Shown piece after piece: positions 53,547 through 62,537 of a DNA stretch of 64,000 bases. The notes under the pieces were generated by a model. It did no database searches. It saw only the letters and a list, made by a program, of their open reading frames with translations, and was not told where the DNA came from. Location: contig NZ_JADEXO010000001.1 of the NCBI RefSeq assembly GCF_015207105.1, positions 62,001 to 126,000 of the forward strand, read 5' to 3'. Each line of letters opens with the position of its first letter. Position 1 is the first letter of the stretch. The translations under genes were made by a program, and so were the position numbers. This stretch comes from a cf. Phormidesmis sp. LEGE 11477 (GTDB lineage Bacteria; Cyanobacteriota; Cyanobacteriia; Phormidesmidales; Phormidesmidaceae).

Positions 53547-54785
53547 ATGACTGCTGCCGCCACCGAATCTACAACCGAATCCTCTGAGATTAACAACATA
53601 TATAGGGGTGTGAGTGAAGTCTTCCCGCACCAGCCAGAATCAACCAATGTTGATGAAAACTTGACGGCAAGGCTGACAAAAAGCGATCGCCCCCTGCGGG
53701 TAAAGCTAGGAATTGACCCGACCGGATCAGAAATTCACCTAGGCCACAGCACGCTAGTGCGTAAGCTTAGAGCCTTTCAAGATGCAGGACATACTGCCAT
53801 ATTACTGATCGGTGATTTCACAGCCCGAATTGGCGATCCGACCGATCGCGCCGAAGTGCGTAAGCAGCTGAGCGAGGCAGAGGTCAAAGCCAACGCGGAA
53901 ACCTACATCGAGCAGATCAGGCCAATCCTTGATTTTGAAACGCCCGGTCGCTTAGAAATTCGCTACAACTCTGAATGGCTATCGGATATAGACCTAAGCA
54001 AGATGCTAGCGCTGCTAAGTACGATGACGCTAGGTCAAATGTTGGCCAAAGAAGGCTTTGCTAATCGCTATGAGCAAGGTACGCCGGTCTACCTGCACGA
54101 GTTTTTATACCCGCTGCTACAAGGATACGATTCAGTCGCGCTGAAGTCGGATGTGGAGCTTGGCGGCACGGATCAAAAGTTTAATGTAGCGGTCGGTCGG
54201 GATTTGCAGCGACACTTTGGCCTACAGCCGCAATTTGGCATGCTGCTGCCGCTGCTGCTGGGCACGGACGGCAATCAAAAGATGTCGAAGTCACTAGGTA
54301 ACTATGTCGGATTGCAAGAAGACCCGCTGTCGATGTATTCCAAGTTAGAGAAAGTGCCCGATGCCGTGATTGGCGACTACTTTACCTACCTGACAGATTT
54401 GCCGCTAGGCGAGCTGCCTGAGAATCCTCGCGACCAGCAGAAGCTATTAGCCAAGACGGTGACAGGGTTGTTTCATGGCGAGGCCGCCGCAGAGCAGGCC
54501 CAGCAGGACGCACTGACTTTGATCGCTGGGCAGACAGCCGCCGCAGAGTCGGTACCAGAGTTTTCACTCGCTGAAGTGGGCTTCCCGGCTAAGCTGTTCT
54601 ATCTATTGGGGGCGACACCGCTGTGTGAAAGCAGTAGCGAGGCCCGTCGGCATATCAAGGGCGGGGCGGTGAAAATGGACGGTGAGAAGGTGGGCGATCC
54701 AAATCTGACCTTTGAGCAGGCCGCAGAGCTAGACGGAAAGGTCTTGCAGATTGGTAAAAAGAAGTTTGTGCGGTTGGTACCATGA
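53547..54785 (+). CDS. tyrS: Tyrosyl-tRNA synthetase
   Basis: Class I aminoacyl-tRNA synthetase that charges tRNA-Tyr. The HIGH-type motif is HLGHS near residue 69, in [16 protein letters not shown]. The KMSKS motif is [13 protein letters not shown] near 250. An S4 RNA-binding domain ([19 protein letters not shown], then [12 protein letters not shown]) closes the protein. The length of 412 fits the TyrZ-like form. The stop overlaps the start of pyrF by 4 bases, so the two are translationally coupled. Confidence 0.96.
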   Translation: MTAAATESTTESSEINNIYRGVSEVFPHQPESTNVDENLTARLTKSDRPLRVKLGIDPTGSEIHLGHSTLVRKLRAFQDAGHTAILLIGDFTARIGDPTDRAEVRKQLSEAEVKANAETYIEQIRPILDFETPGRLEIRYNSEWLSDIDLSKMLALLSTMTLGQMLAKEGFANRYEQGTPVYLHEFLYPLLQGYDSVALKSDVELGGTDQKFNVAVGRDLQRHFGLQPQFGMLLPLLLGTDGNQKMSKSLGNYVGLQEDPLSMYSKLEKVPDAVIGDYFTYLTDLPLGELPENPRDQQKLLAKTVTGLFHGEAAAEQAQQDALTLIAGQTAAAESVPEFSLAEVGFPAKLFYLLGATPLCESSSEARRHIKGGAVKMDGEKVGDPNLTFEQAAELDGKVLQIGKKKFVRLVP

Positions 54786-55516
54786 CGCTAGCACCAACAG
54801 CAGAATCGCTAATAAATCGAATTATCGTGCCGTTGGATGTCCCGAGTGAATCGGCGGCGATCGCACTGATAGACGCGCTCCCTCAAGTCACCTTTTGGAA
54901 AGTCGGTCTAGAACTTTTTGTCAGCAGCGGGCCTGCGATCTTAAGCCAGCTAAAATCGCGTGGAAAGCGAATTTTTCTAGACTTAAAGCTGCACGATATT
55001 CCTAATACGATGGCGGGCGCGGGCCGGGCCGCAGGTCGCTATGGTGTAGAGCTGCTGACGGTGCATGCAGCCGCTGGTGGGATAGCGCTAAGGGCTGTAC
55101 AGCAGGCGGCGATCGAAGGCGCGCAGCAGTCGGGCGAGTCGCCACCTAATGTGATTGCAATTACGCTGTTGACTAGCATTGGCCCAGAAGCCCTGACCAC
55201 AGAACTTAAAGTTTCTCTGTCTGTAGAAGCCTATGCCGAGCAGATGGCACAGCTAGCGAAAGACAGTGGATTAGCGGGCGCGGTCTGTTCTCCGCATGAG
55301 GCGGCGAAATTGCGAAAGCTCTGTGGGAAAGACTTTCGGCTGGTCTGCCCAGGGGTGAGGCCAAGCTGGGCGCAAAAAGGCGATCAGCAGCGGACAATGA
55401 CACCGTCTGAGGCGCTACAGGCGGGCGCAGACTATCTAGTGATTGGTCGACCGATTACGCAGGCAGCCGATCCCGCAGCGGCGATCGCGCGACTCTGTAC
55501 GGAGATGGCGGCATGA
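54782..55516 (+). CDS. pyrF: Orotidine 5'-phosphate decarboxylase
   Basis: PyrF makes UMP from OMP, the last step of pyrimidine synthesis. The core motif [16 protein letters not shown] carries the catalytic Asp-Lys-Asp set. IIVPLDVPS opens the barrel, and VCPGVRPSW with [11 protein letters not shown] holds the phosphate-binding loops. The length is normal for the short bacterial type. ATGA overlaps with tyrS upstream and with the next gene downstream place it in the middle of a tight three-gene operon. Confidence 0.95.
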   Translation: MTLAPTAESLINRIIVPLDVPSESAAIALIDALPQVTFWKVGLELFVSSGPAILSQLKSRGKRIFLDLKLHDIPNTMAGAGRAAGRYGVELLTVHAAAGGIALRAVQQAAIEGAQQSGESPPNVIAITLLTSIGPEALTTELKVSLSVEAYAEQMAQLAKDSGLAGAVCSPHEAAKLRKLCGKDFRLVCPGVRPSWAQKGDQQRTMTPSEALQAGADYLVIGRPITQAADPAAAIARLCTEMAA

Positions 55517-56367
55517 GCGGGTCGCCTAACCGTAGAATACTGAGCGCGACAGTAGGCGCGATCGCCTGTCTGCTTTTGGGCTCAAACACCAACCAAGCCA
55601 TCGCTGCTGCTGTTTTAGAACAGTCCGTGCTAGAACCAAGCAAGCAAGCAGACGCTCAAGACATCATCGAAGATCTAGAAGTCACTGACGAGACTATTGA
55701 TGACGCTGAAGCGGTGCTCGAAAATATAGAAACCATTGAAGAGAATATAGAAACGATTGAAGAAAGTATTGAGGAAGCGCTGACTGAGGAAACCCGCACC
55801 GAGGAGGACACCCTGCCTAGTGTGCCGATTAGACAGACGATACAGTGCCCAAGCGAAATAGAACCCTTAGCAGAGCTGCTGATTCGAGATATTCCAGGCT
55901 ATACCAACAGAGTTCTACAGCGGACAGTTGCGGTTTTGCCCTGGACAGAGGCTGACGTATTGCGATTGCAAGAAAGCGAAGAAATTGTTCGAGAACCCTA
56001 CCGACCGTCTCGGGTGCTGGTGGCTGGAAAGCTCAACCTAGAGCCCCTAGATCTAAGCGAATATGCTTTTACCACTTCGCCTACCACTGGCGGGGAGGTG
56101 ACTCAGCTCTTTTTTACAACGCTATCGCGGCAGTATGTTGACCTGCAAGCTGACGAAACCCAAGAATACCACTGGGTATTTTTGACCCAAACCACGGATG
56201 GCTGGCGGCTGGCCTTTATGTTCTCAGCCATAGATGATTTGCCTATTGTGCAGATTCCAACGCCGCCTAGAGAAAGCAGTGAAAGCAGTGTTGGCCAGGC
56301 TATCCAGCTATGGTTGCGAGACTGCAGAGCAGGTGCGATTGAGCCACCTTCTAGTGGCGAGCCGTAA
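55513..56367 (+). CDS. Secreted acidic protein with a heptad-like repeat, unknown
   Basis: I do not recognise this 284-residue protein. An N-terminal signal ([20 protein letters not shown]) is followed by a very acidic stretch with a repeated ENIETIE unit (about residues 70-90), likely a coiled coil. A globular beta-rich C-terminal half begins near residue 110 ([20 protein letters not shown]). It has two cysteines that could pair (in IQCPSE and LRDCRAG). It starts inside the pyrF stop by 4 bases, so it is co-translated with tyrS and pyrF despite no obvious shared pathway. Confidence 0.7.
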   Translation: MSGSPNRRILSATVGAIACLLLGSNTNQAIAAAVLEQSVLEPSKQADAQDIIEDLEVTDETIDDAEAVLENIETIEENIETIEESIEEALTEETRTEEDTLPSVPIRQTIQCPSEIEPLAELLIRDIPGYTNRVLQRTVAVLPWTEADVLRLQESEEIVREPYRPSRVLVAGKLNLEPLDLSEYAFTTSPTTGGEVTQLFFTTLSRQYVDLQADETQEYHWVFLTQTTDGWRLAFMFSAIDDLPIVQIPTPPRESSESSVGQAIQLWLRDCRAGAIEPPSSGEP

Positions 56368-56461
56368 TAATTTAGCGATTTATAGAGGCTTTAAACTACT
56401 CAAGCGCCCGACAACCGACTCATCTGCTACCTTTTAGAAACAAATTCAGGAGTCAAGCACC

Positions 56462-57118
56462 ATGGAGAAAGCCTTTGGACTAGAGATCCCTGAAAGCCTA
56501 GAAGATGCCTGCGAGCTCAATCGTACAGCGCTGGTAGTGTATGACATGCAGATCGGCATTTTTAGCCAGTTAAGCAACGGCGATCCGATCAAAGATAAAG
56601 TCTTAGCGGTTCTTCAAGTCGCTAGAGAAACTGGTCTACGCATATTTTTCATGCGCCATATGTCATTGCCCAAGGAGCTATCCGGCGTCTTTCAACTCAA
56701 GACCGCCAAGGCATGGCAGAGAGCGACTTCGACCGATGATGTCAATCCTTGGTTTTTACGGGATGCGCCAGGTTTTCAGCTGATTCCTGAAATGTCACCG
56801 CTGCCGTCTGAGGCCATCTTTGACAAGATTACAATGTCTGCTTTTGAGAGTACACCGCTCGATATTGCCTTGCGCGATTGCGGGATTGGGAACGTCATCG
56901 TTGTCGGTGTGGCTACTGAAATTGGCATTGAGCCAACGATTCGTCACGCTGCCGATCTTGGGTATATCCCGATTATGGTAACCGACGCCTGTGGCGCAGG
57001 TGATGAAGCAGCGGGTCAGCGCGCAGTGGCGAGTCTAAAGTTTATGGGCGATGCTTTTTTCACGCAGGTAGAAGAGATTTCTGCGATCCTTCGCGAAAAG
57101 GCTGGAATCCAAAGCTGA
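56462..57118 (+). CDS. Isochorismatase-fold protein lacking the catalytic cysteine
   Basis: A cysteine-hydrolase fold with the Asp in ALVVYDMQIGIF (D28) and the Lys in IFDKITMSAF (K122). The position of the catalytic Cys, usually in a T-E-x-C-V context, is Gly155 in GVATEIGIEPTIRH. A cis-peptide region (GVAT) and the final DACGAGDEAAG are present. Without the cysteine, standard amidase or isochorismatase chemistry is unlikely. I recall a subfamily with GIEPTxRHAAD, so this may be a stable variant rather than a damaged gene. Substrate unknown. Confidence 0.8.
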   Translation: MEKAFGLEIPESLEDACELNRTALVVYDMQIGIFSQLSNGDPIKDKVLAVLQVARETGLRIFFMRHMSLPKELSGVFQLKTAKAWQRATSTDDVNPWFLRDAPGFQLIPEMSPLPSEAIFDKITMSAFESTPLDIALRDCGIGNVIVVGVATEIGIEPTIRHAADLGYIPIMVTDACGAGDEAAGQRAVASLKFMGDAFFTQVEEISAILREKAGIQS

Positions 57119-57158
57119 CACGATTACATCTTGGGCTTTCGCAGCTTGAGCTTTAGGC

Positions 57159-57620
57159 TTAAGGGTTGCAGTAAAAGCAGTTTGCCGGATCGGCAAACTG
57201 AACTGACTCTGGGAATGGCCGATCTTGCTGAAACTGGCAGTGCTGGCAGCGATAGAGAACGGAGTGGGTGAGCAGCGTTGCCGCCCCGCACAGGCGACAG
57301 GGAAGTCCAGGGAAGCGCTGAGCAATGCTAAAGCCAGGATAGCCGCAGCTAGGGCAAGGGTTCGTGGCCTTGGCGATGAGATCTTGAGTCGCCTGGGCGA
57401 TCGCACTCATTCGGGTAGGGTTATAGAGGGCTCGCATATCGGTTTCGACATGAGCTTTTCGCTCAGAAGACTGCTCTATAGCTAGCGTCACCGCCTGAAC
57501 TAGATCGGTTTCTGCTGTAATTCCTTTCGCCACAGATTTTGTAGGGGTAGCCCTAAGGTTAGATCTCAATTCGCTAATACCAGAGTCACTAGAATCCGTG
57601 GAGACCACGTGCATCACCAC
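57159..57620 (-). pseudogene. DUF6671-like protein, C-terminal part of a frameshifted gene
   Basis: This segment carries HVETDMRALYNPTRMSAIAQ and a double zinc-ribbon: CPSCGYPG, CRLCGAATL, CQHCQFQQ and a final CFYCNP. It is the second half of a single gene whose first half is the fragment upstream on the same strand. The frame stays open upstream of the nominal start as far as about 57660 (ALNFAESVGFPKHGLVV), where it meets the N-terminal part one base out of phase. The family name is from memory; no biochemical role is established. Confidence 0.65.
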
Positions 57621-57658
57621 GAGGCCGTGTTTAGGAAATCCTACTGATTCAGCAAAGT

Positions 57659-58069
57659 TCAGGGCTGCTTGGGGCTATCAACAGTCTGGCTTTGATAGTT
57701 GGTTTCGGTAGAGAGCGCTTCGCCAACAATCTCTAGCTCATGTTCAAGATCGAGCAAGAGCACTAGCTCGCGGTTGCAGGCCACAAAAGGAATTTGAGGG
57801 TGAGGGCCAAAGCTGCCTTCGCTGGCGATCGCTAGCCTTTCTCCGGTGAGCTCTAGCACTGCTTTTGCCTTGAGCCGAGCGGTCGCTAACTGATCTGCTG
57901 GGCGCTTGGTTTCTCTAGTGAAGGTGCCAAAAGCGTCAGTGTTGAAGTCGGTGGGAACCAGCGTCCTAACGCCTAGAGCGGGTTCTATCAGCGGTGCGAT
58001 CGCCTGCTCTTTGTGATGCATGGTGGCAATGACTGCAACCCGATTCGTGAAAAGAGAAAGCGCTGTCAT
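57659..58069 (-). pseudogene. DUF6671-like protein, N-terminal part of a frameshifted gene
   Basis: The N-terminal domain reads NRVAVIATMHHKEQAIAPLI, FGTFTRETKRPADQLATARL, SEGSFGPHPQIPFVACNREL and ends with STETNYQSQTVDSPKQP. The stop comes one codon after the coding frame is lost. Adding one base near 57660 restores QALNFAESVGFPKHGLVV and joins the C-terminal zinc-ribbon fragment. It could be a true pseudogene or an assembly error. Without the second half the protein lacks its metal-binding region. Confidence 0.65.
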
Positions 58070-58113
58070 TGGACTGATTAAGACCGAAAAGGTTAAGACT
58101 TAAAAAAGGTTCG

Positions 58114-58815
58114 TTAGGCTTCGGCGCGAATCTCATCTAGCTTGGCACGTACGGCCTGAATGTCTTGCCACATCAGCCACTTGGGTTTGCCAGGATCTCT
58201 AGAAGGATTACGTAATAAATAGGCAGGATGCAAAATAGGCATACACTGACGGCCCTCCCATTCAATCCAGGTGCCGCGAATTTTAGTGATACCGCGCTTT
58301 TCGCTAGGAATAATGCCCTTCACAGAGGTTGCGCCAGTGAGCAAGATAATCTTAGGATCGACTAGGCGAATCTGTTCCAGAATGTAGGGACGACAGGCAT
58401 TGATTTCTTTGGCAAGTGGGTTGCGATTGCCCGGTGGGCGGCACTTGACAATGTTGCAGATGTAGACATCTTCCTCTGTATCTAGGCGAACAGATCCTAG
58501 TATTTTCTCCAATAGCTGGCCAGATCTCCCGACAAAAGGTAGTCCTTGTTCGTCCTCTTGCTGGCCTGGGCCCTCACCAATCACCATGATCGGCGCTTTA
58601 GGGTTGCCTCGACTAACCACTATGTTGTTGCGGGTTTCGGCTAGCTCACAGCGCTGACAGCTTTTGCAGTGAGTCGCCAGCGGCGCGAGCGAATCGTAGG
58701 TTCCCGGCGGGATGGGTACGCTGGCGCTAGTTGGAATTTTGTCAGGATCGAAGTCTACGGGTGGCGGGGTGGCTTCGATACCGCTAGCGCTGAAAAGATC
58801 GATCTGTTCGGGCAT
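58114..58815 (-). CDS. Uracil-DNA glycosylase, family 4 (iron-sulfur)
   Basis: The protein removes uracil from DNA in base excision repair. A [4Fe-4S] cluster is held by cysteines in HCKSCQRC and in VKCRPPGNRNPLAKEINAC. Motif A is IGEGPGQQEDEQGLPFVG, and motif B is LHPAYLLRNPSRD. The first 45 residues are a proline-rich leader not needed for the fold. The length is typical for the cyanobacterial form. It stands 44 bases upstream of the frameshifted DUF6671-like gene on the same strand. Confidence 0.93.
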   Translation of the reverse strand: MPEQIDLFSASGIEATPPPVDFDPDKIPTSASVPIPPGTYDSLAPLATHCKSCQRCELAETRNNIVVSRGNPKAPIMVIGEGPGQQEDEQGLPFVGRSGQLLEKILGSVRLDTEEDVYICNIVKCRPPGNRNPLAKEINACRPYILEQIRLVDPKIILLTGATSVKGIIPSEKRGITKIRGTWIEWEGRQCMPILHPAYLLRNPSRDPGKPKWLMWQDIQAVRAKLDEIRAEA

Positions 58816-58942
58816 TGACTATAGAGGTGTGGGAGGCTGCTTCTTTATTTTAGGGGAAAGGCGGGAAAGGGAAGAGCGGCAGAGTGATGAATGATAAAAG
58901 CAGAAGGGTGAAATGAGCGATGTTGGCGTCTGATGTTGCTCT

Positions 58943-58996
58943 ATCTTTTGGTAGAGATTTGGCTTTTGGCAGAGATTTGGCTTTTGGCAGAGATTT
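58943..58996. repeat. 18-base tandem triple repeat beside a glycosyltransferase stop
   Basis: Three abutting 18-base copies of GGCTTTTGGCAGAGATTT type lie at 58943-58960, 58961-58978 and 58979-58996. The last two are identical and the first has three differences. The third copy overlaps the stop codon of the glycosyltransferase gene by two bases. Confidence 0.88.
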
Positions 58997-60185
58997 AGAC
59001 CAGGCTTTGGTATTTGAGTGTGAGGGTTTGCGCGATCGCATCCCATCCATAGTTTGCTTTGGCACACCGCTGAGCATTCTGTCCACGGCGTTTTCTTTCA
59101 CCCTCATCAGAGAGCGCCTCAGTGAGAGAATCTACCAAAGGCTCTACCTCTGTTGGAACTATCCAGCCAGCCTCGCACTCTGCTACCTTTGGCCAGATAT
59201 CAACGCCAGTAGAAATCACAACAGGTATGCCCGCCGCCATCGCCTCGGCAACAGCAATGCCAAAATTTTCGTAGTAAGAAGGCAGAACAAAGAGATCGGC
59301 AGCGCTAAGAATATTTATCTTTAACTCACCAGAAACAAATCCGCTGAAGGTTACACAGCATGACCAGCTGGAAGATTCAATCTGTTGTTTAATGCTGGTT
59401 TCATACTCTCTATCCTGCGGGTTTGAGCCACAGAGTAACAAATGAAAAGGATGATTATTTTGATGTATTTTCTCCAGGGCAGGTACGAGCAGATCGAAGC
59501 CTTTTTTGGGATCTATTCGAGACATAAACAATATAATGGGACGCTCTTTAGGAATGCTAAACTGCTCCCTAATACGAGATTGCGCTACGGTTCGCTCAGG
59601 TAGTGAAGGCAGCGAAACCCCCAAAGGCAAGACCATTTCAGACGTAGTCGTGCCAAATCGTTCGGAAACTTTAGCTTCTTGAGAACTGGTGAAGTGAAGC
59701 GCGGCTGCACCTGCGAGGTTAGGCTTTTCTAAGAGGTGAGCATACAGTTTTTTGAGCGTTCTCTTTTTCTGCAAGTCAGCAGGATCTAAAGTGCCAAGCG
59801 GTCGCATGATATAGGGTAAGTGACGCCAGCGGCAGAGCGTAGCCGCAGCAGTGCTTACGGGTGAGAACAGCGCATGGATATGAGCGATATCATAGCGGTG
59901 AGCATTAGCCCAAAGCCAGCGGAGCAGTTCTGTTGAAAACTTATAGCGACGAAAAGGAGCACACCGAAAATAGATAACTTCGTAGCCTGCTTGCTCAATC
60001 GGCTGAGCTAACGGTACATCTAAGGGATCTTCGTCTATGTCGCCGTTGGCATCGGTGGTGATGACAGTGACCTGGGCGATCGCCTGCTGCTGAGCTAACG
60101 CCGCTGACAAACCACGTACCATCTGACTAGGACCGCCGTAGACAAGCGAGAGAGAAGGCACTATCTGTAAAACTTTCAAAGACAT
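58995..60185 (-). CDS. Glycosyltransferase family 4
   Basis: A GT-B transferase. Its N-terminal domain opens with LKVLQIVPSLSLVYGGPSQM, with the acceptor-side GGPS loop. The C-terminal domain has PIILFMSRIDPKKGFDLLVP and VLPSYYENFGIAVAEAMAAG, the nucleotide-sugar E-x7-E motif, then PVVIS. It would add a sugar to a lipid-linked polysaccharide precursor at the cytoplasmic membrane; the sugar is unknown. It is the last gene of the exopolysaccharide run, 18 bases after the next GT4. Confidence 0.9.
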   Translation of the reverse strand: MSLKVLQIVPSLSLVYGGPSQMVRGLSAALAQQQAIAQVTVITTDANGDIDEDPLDVPLAQPIEQAGYEVIYFRCAPFRRYKFSTELLRWLWANAHRYDIAHIHALFSPVSTAAATLCRWRHLPYIMRPLGTLDPADLQKKRTLKKLYAHLLEKPNLAGAAALHFTSSQEAKVSERFGTTTSEMVLPLGVSLPSLPERTVAQSRIREQFSIPKERPIILFMSRIDPKKGFDLLVPALEKIHQNNHPFHLLLCGSNPQDREYETSIKQQIESSSWSCCVTFSGFVSGELKINILSAADLFVLPSYYENFGIAVAEAMAAGIPVVISTGVDIWPKVAECEAGWIVPTEVEPLVDSLTEALSDEGERKRRGQNAQRCAKANYGWDAIAQTLTLKYQSLV

Positions 60186-60203
60186 AATGCGGTTTGAAGA
60201 GAG

Positions 60204-61385
60204 TTAGAACAGTGACTCGTAGAATTCAAGCTGTCGTTTGGCGAGTGCTTTGTTGGTGTAGTCTGTCATCGCTCGAATATGGCCGCGTTCAGCCAGGGCT
60301 TGTCTGTGCTGTGGGTCATTCATCAGCCGCTGAATACCTGCTGCTAGAGGTGCAGGCTTACCCTCGGAAACGACCAGTCCATCTTCTTTGATCACGTTTG
60401 GAATCTCGCCAGAATCAGAGCCAATCACTGGCACCTGGCAGGCCATTGCCTCAATCAAAACGTGGCCAAACTGCTCTTTCCAGCCAACAGCGGTAAAGGT
60501 GGAAATGTCATAGGTGGTCATAGACGGTAGCACTAGGGTGTCCATCAGATTGATATAGTCAGGCACCTGTTTGTGAGAAACACTCTCTATCCACAAAATA
60601 TGTTCTGCAATATCTAGCTCGACTGCCATCTTTTCTAGCGCGGATTGGTAGGGTCCTCGCCCTAGCATCAGCAGTTTCCACGGTTTGCGCTCCTCTAGCT
60701 TGGTCTTTAGGTGGGCTAGCGCCTCAAAAAGGATCATCAATCCTTTCTCAGGCACAAATCTGCCGACAAATCCAACTACAAAGTCGCCCGGACTAATGCC
60801 ATGCTTAGCAGCTAATTTTGGTTGGGCAGCGGGCTTAAACAATCTTTCATCAACGCCAAGCTGCGGCATGACGCAGGCCGGACCTCCGTAGCCATGATCT
60901 CGTAGAATGTCAACGCCGTCCTGGTTCCCGGCAATTAAGCCGTGGGTATTTTTCAAGTTATAGCGCTCTATCCAGGCGGCTAAGGATTGAGTGTCATAAG
61001 GCAAGTTCCACCAGGTAAAGAAGACATTTTTAGCCGCTAGCTTCAGCACTTTATTCAGCATAATCAGCTCGGTATAGCCGATAGACTTTGCGCCTTGTTC
61101 TACCTGAATGATATCTGGGTGGAACTCTTCTAGGAGTGGATAGATATCTAGGCCAAAGCTCAGCAGGCTTTGATTGTTGTCACTCAGATTCGAGATTGGC
61201 AGCACGCGAAATCGGCCTTCGTGTTTGGCCTGAGGCTCTATGATTTTATTTTGAACGCCACCTGGCCTCCACCGTTTAGGAACGACCACGGTTACTTCTA
61301 CGGTAGGGTCGATCTGAACAAGCGATCGCAGCTTCTCACAGTTCAAATCGACAATATAGGTATGGCTAACGACAAGTATTTTCAC
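60204..61385 (-). CDS. Glycosyltransferase family 4
   Basis: A second GT-B transferase. The N-terminal strand is VKILVVSHTYIVDLNCEKLR. The donor domain has VGFVGRFVPEKGLMILFEAL, VLPSMTTYDISTF and FGHVLIEAMACQVPVIGSDS with the E-x7-E type pattern. I chose GTG at 61385: it overlaps the previous gene's TAG by one base (TAGTG) and has AGAGG upstream, while a frame from 61448 would read into the upstream gene. The sugar is unknown. Confidence 0.88.
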   Translation of the reverse strand: MKILVVSHTYIVDLNCEKLRSLVQIDPTVEVTVVVPKRWRPGGVQNKIIEPQAKHEGRFRVLPISNLSDNNQSLLSFGLDIYPLLEEFHPDIIQVEQGAKSIGYTELIMLNKVLKLAAKNVFFTWWNLPYDTQSLAAWIERYNLKNTHGLIAGNQDGVDILRDHGYGGPACVMPQLGVDERLFKPAAQPKLAAKHGISPGDFVVGFVGRFVPEKGLMILFEALAHLKTKLEERKPWKLLMLGRGPYQSALEKMAVELDIAEHILWIESVSHKQVPDYINLMDTLVLPSMTTYDISTFTAVGWKEQFGHVLIEAMACQVPVIGSDSGEIPNVIKEDGLVVSEGKPAPLAAGIQRLMNDPQHRQALAERGHIRAMTDYTNKALAKRQLEFYESLF

Positions 61386-62368
61386 TATTGAACCTCTGAG
61401 GTATACAACCGTCCATTTCGATGTGCGGGATTTAGCAGCGTAAAACACGCTTGAATAAACCCAAGCGTGTAGAATCCTAGCCGAGTGATAATTTTGATCG
61501 GCGATCCGCTTTTATTACAGGGCGGATTGCCAAGAACGTGGCAGTCAAACAACCTTCCTGATAGTCTTAGCAGTTGGCTAGGCGTCAGATTCTTTAGCGC
61601 CATCAAAAAGTGATTGTGATAGAAAGTGGTCTGATACTTAAGTGAGCGGGTGCTGATATCGTGGCACCCGCCTGTTTCTTCGCCTAGATGCACTAAATGT
61701 GCCTCGGGTTCGTACCAAATGATCAGTCCCGTCTTTCGCACCCGCAGACAAAAGTCTGATTCTTCTCGTACGGCGCTACCCTGAAAGCGTTCATCGAATC
61801 TCAACCCGTGCTGATCAAACACCGAGCGCCGAAAAGACATATTGCAACCCCTCGCGGTCAGTACTCTTTGCGGCTTTGTCGTATGCACTAAGTCGATGTG
61901 ATACCAGGCAATTCCAGGGTCCATCGCCTCGGGTGGCAGCGTTTCGATCTCTGGCTTTTGCGACTCTGAGAGCTTCATTCGATCGAATACCCGGCCTGCG
62001 ATCGCGCCGACTTCTGACCTGCCTTCAAACCCTTGGGCATGGGCCATCAGACAACCGTCGGGAAGTTCTACATCGTCGTCTAGGAAAAGAAAAATGCTGC
62101 CCTTGGCGCGGGCGATCGCATAGTTGCGTGCCGCTGGCAGACTAGCCCAAGGTACCGTATACAGTCGAATCTTCTTCTCGCTATCAAGTTGAGTTAGGAA
62201 GGACTGCGTCGTCGGCTCGTGCTGCTGAGTTTGATCGACCACAATCACTTCGTAAGCAGGATACGTCTGCGCCAACACACTATTAAGGGTGTCACATAGA
62301 ACAGATTCTCTTCCATAGGTTGGAATAATTACCGAGATTAGAGGCCAATCTATTGTTGTATGTGCCAT
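61385..62368 (-). CDS. Glycosyltransferase family 2
   Basis: A GT-A transferase with ISVIIPTYGRESVLCDTLNS, VIVVDQTQQ, and the metal-binding FLFLDDDVELPDG. The later RGCNMSFRRSVFDQHGL and AVREESDFCLRV carry the acceptor and base residues. A C-terminal hydrophobic end (LGFYTLGFIQACFTLL) may touch the membrane. Its stop overlaps the start of the next GT4 gene, so the two are translationally coupled. It lies 169 bases after the Wzy-like gene. Confidence 0.88.
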   Translation of the reverse strand: MAHTTIDWPLISVIIPTYGRESVLCDTLNSVLAQTYPAYEVIVVDQTQQHEPTTQSFLTQLDSEKKIRLYTVPWASLPAARNYAIARAKGSIFLFLDDDVELPDGCLMAHAQGFEGRSEVGAIAGRVFDRMKLSESQKPEIETLPPEAMDPGIAWYHIDLVHTTKPQRVLTARGCNMSFRRSVFDQHGLRFDERFQGSAVREESDFCLRVRKTGLIIWYEPEAHLVHLGEETGGCHDISTRSLKYQTTFYHNHFLMALKNLTPSQLLRLSGRLFDCHVLGNPPCNKSGSPIKIITRLGFYTLGFIQACFTLLNPAHRNGRLYTSEVQ

Positions 62369-62537
62369 AGAACAAGAAATAAGAGAGCAGGAATAAGAGT
62401 TAACAGTCTGATAGATCGGGAGTCAGTAAAATAGGACTCAAAGTAAGTAGATCAGGACTAAACAGCAATTGGCCAGTAGGCTTTAAGTGAGAACGCTGTC
62501 TTCACCTTTCGAGATCGACCTAGAAGTAACTGATTGC

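Noticed and set aside
58920-59324. Plus-strand open frame with repeated AFGRDL
   Set aside because: The repeat is the 18-base tandem DNA repeat read in one frame, and the rest lies antisense to a clear glycosyltransferase.
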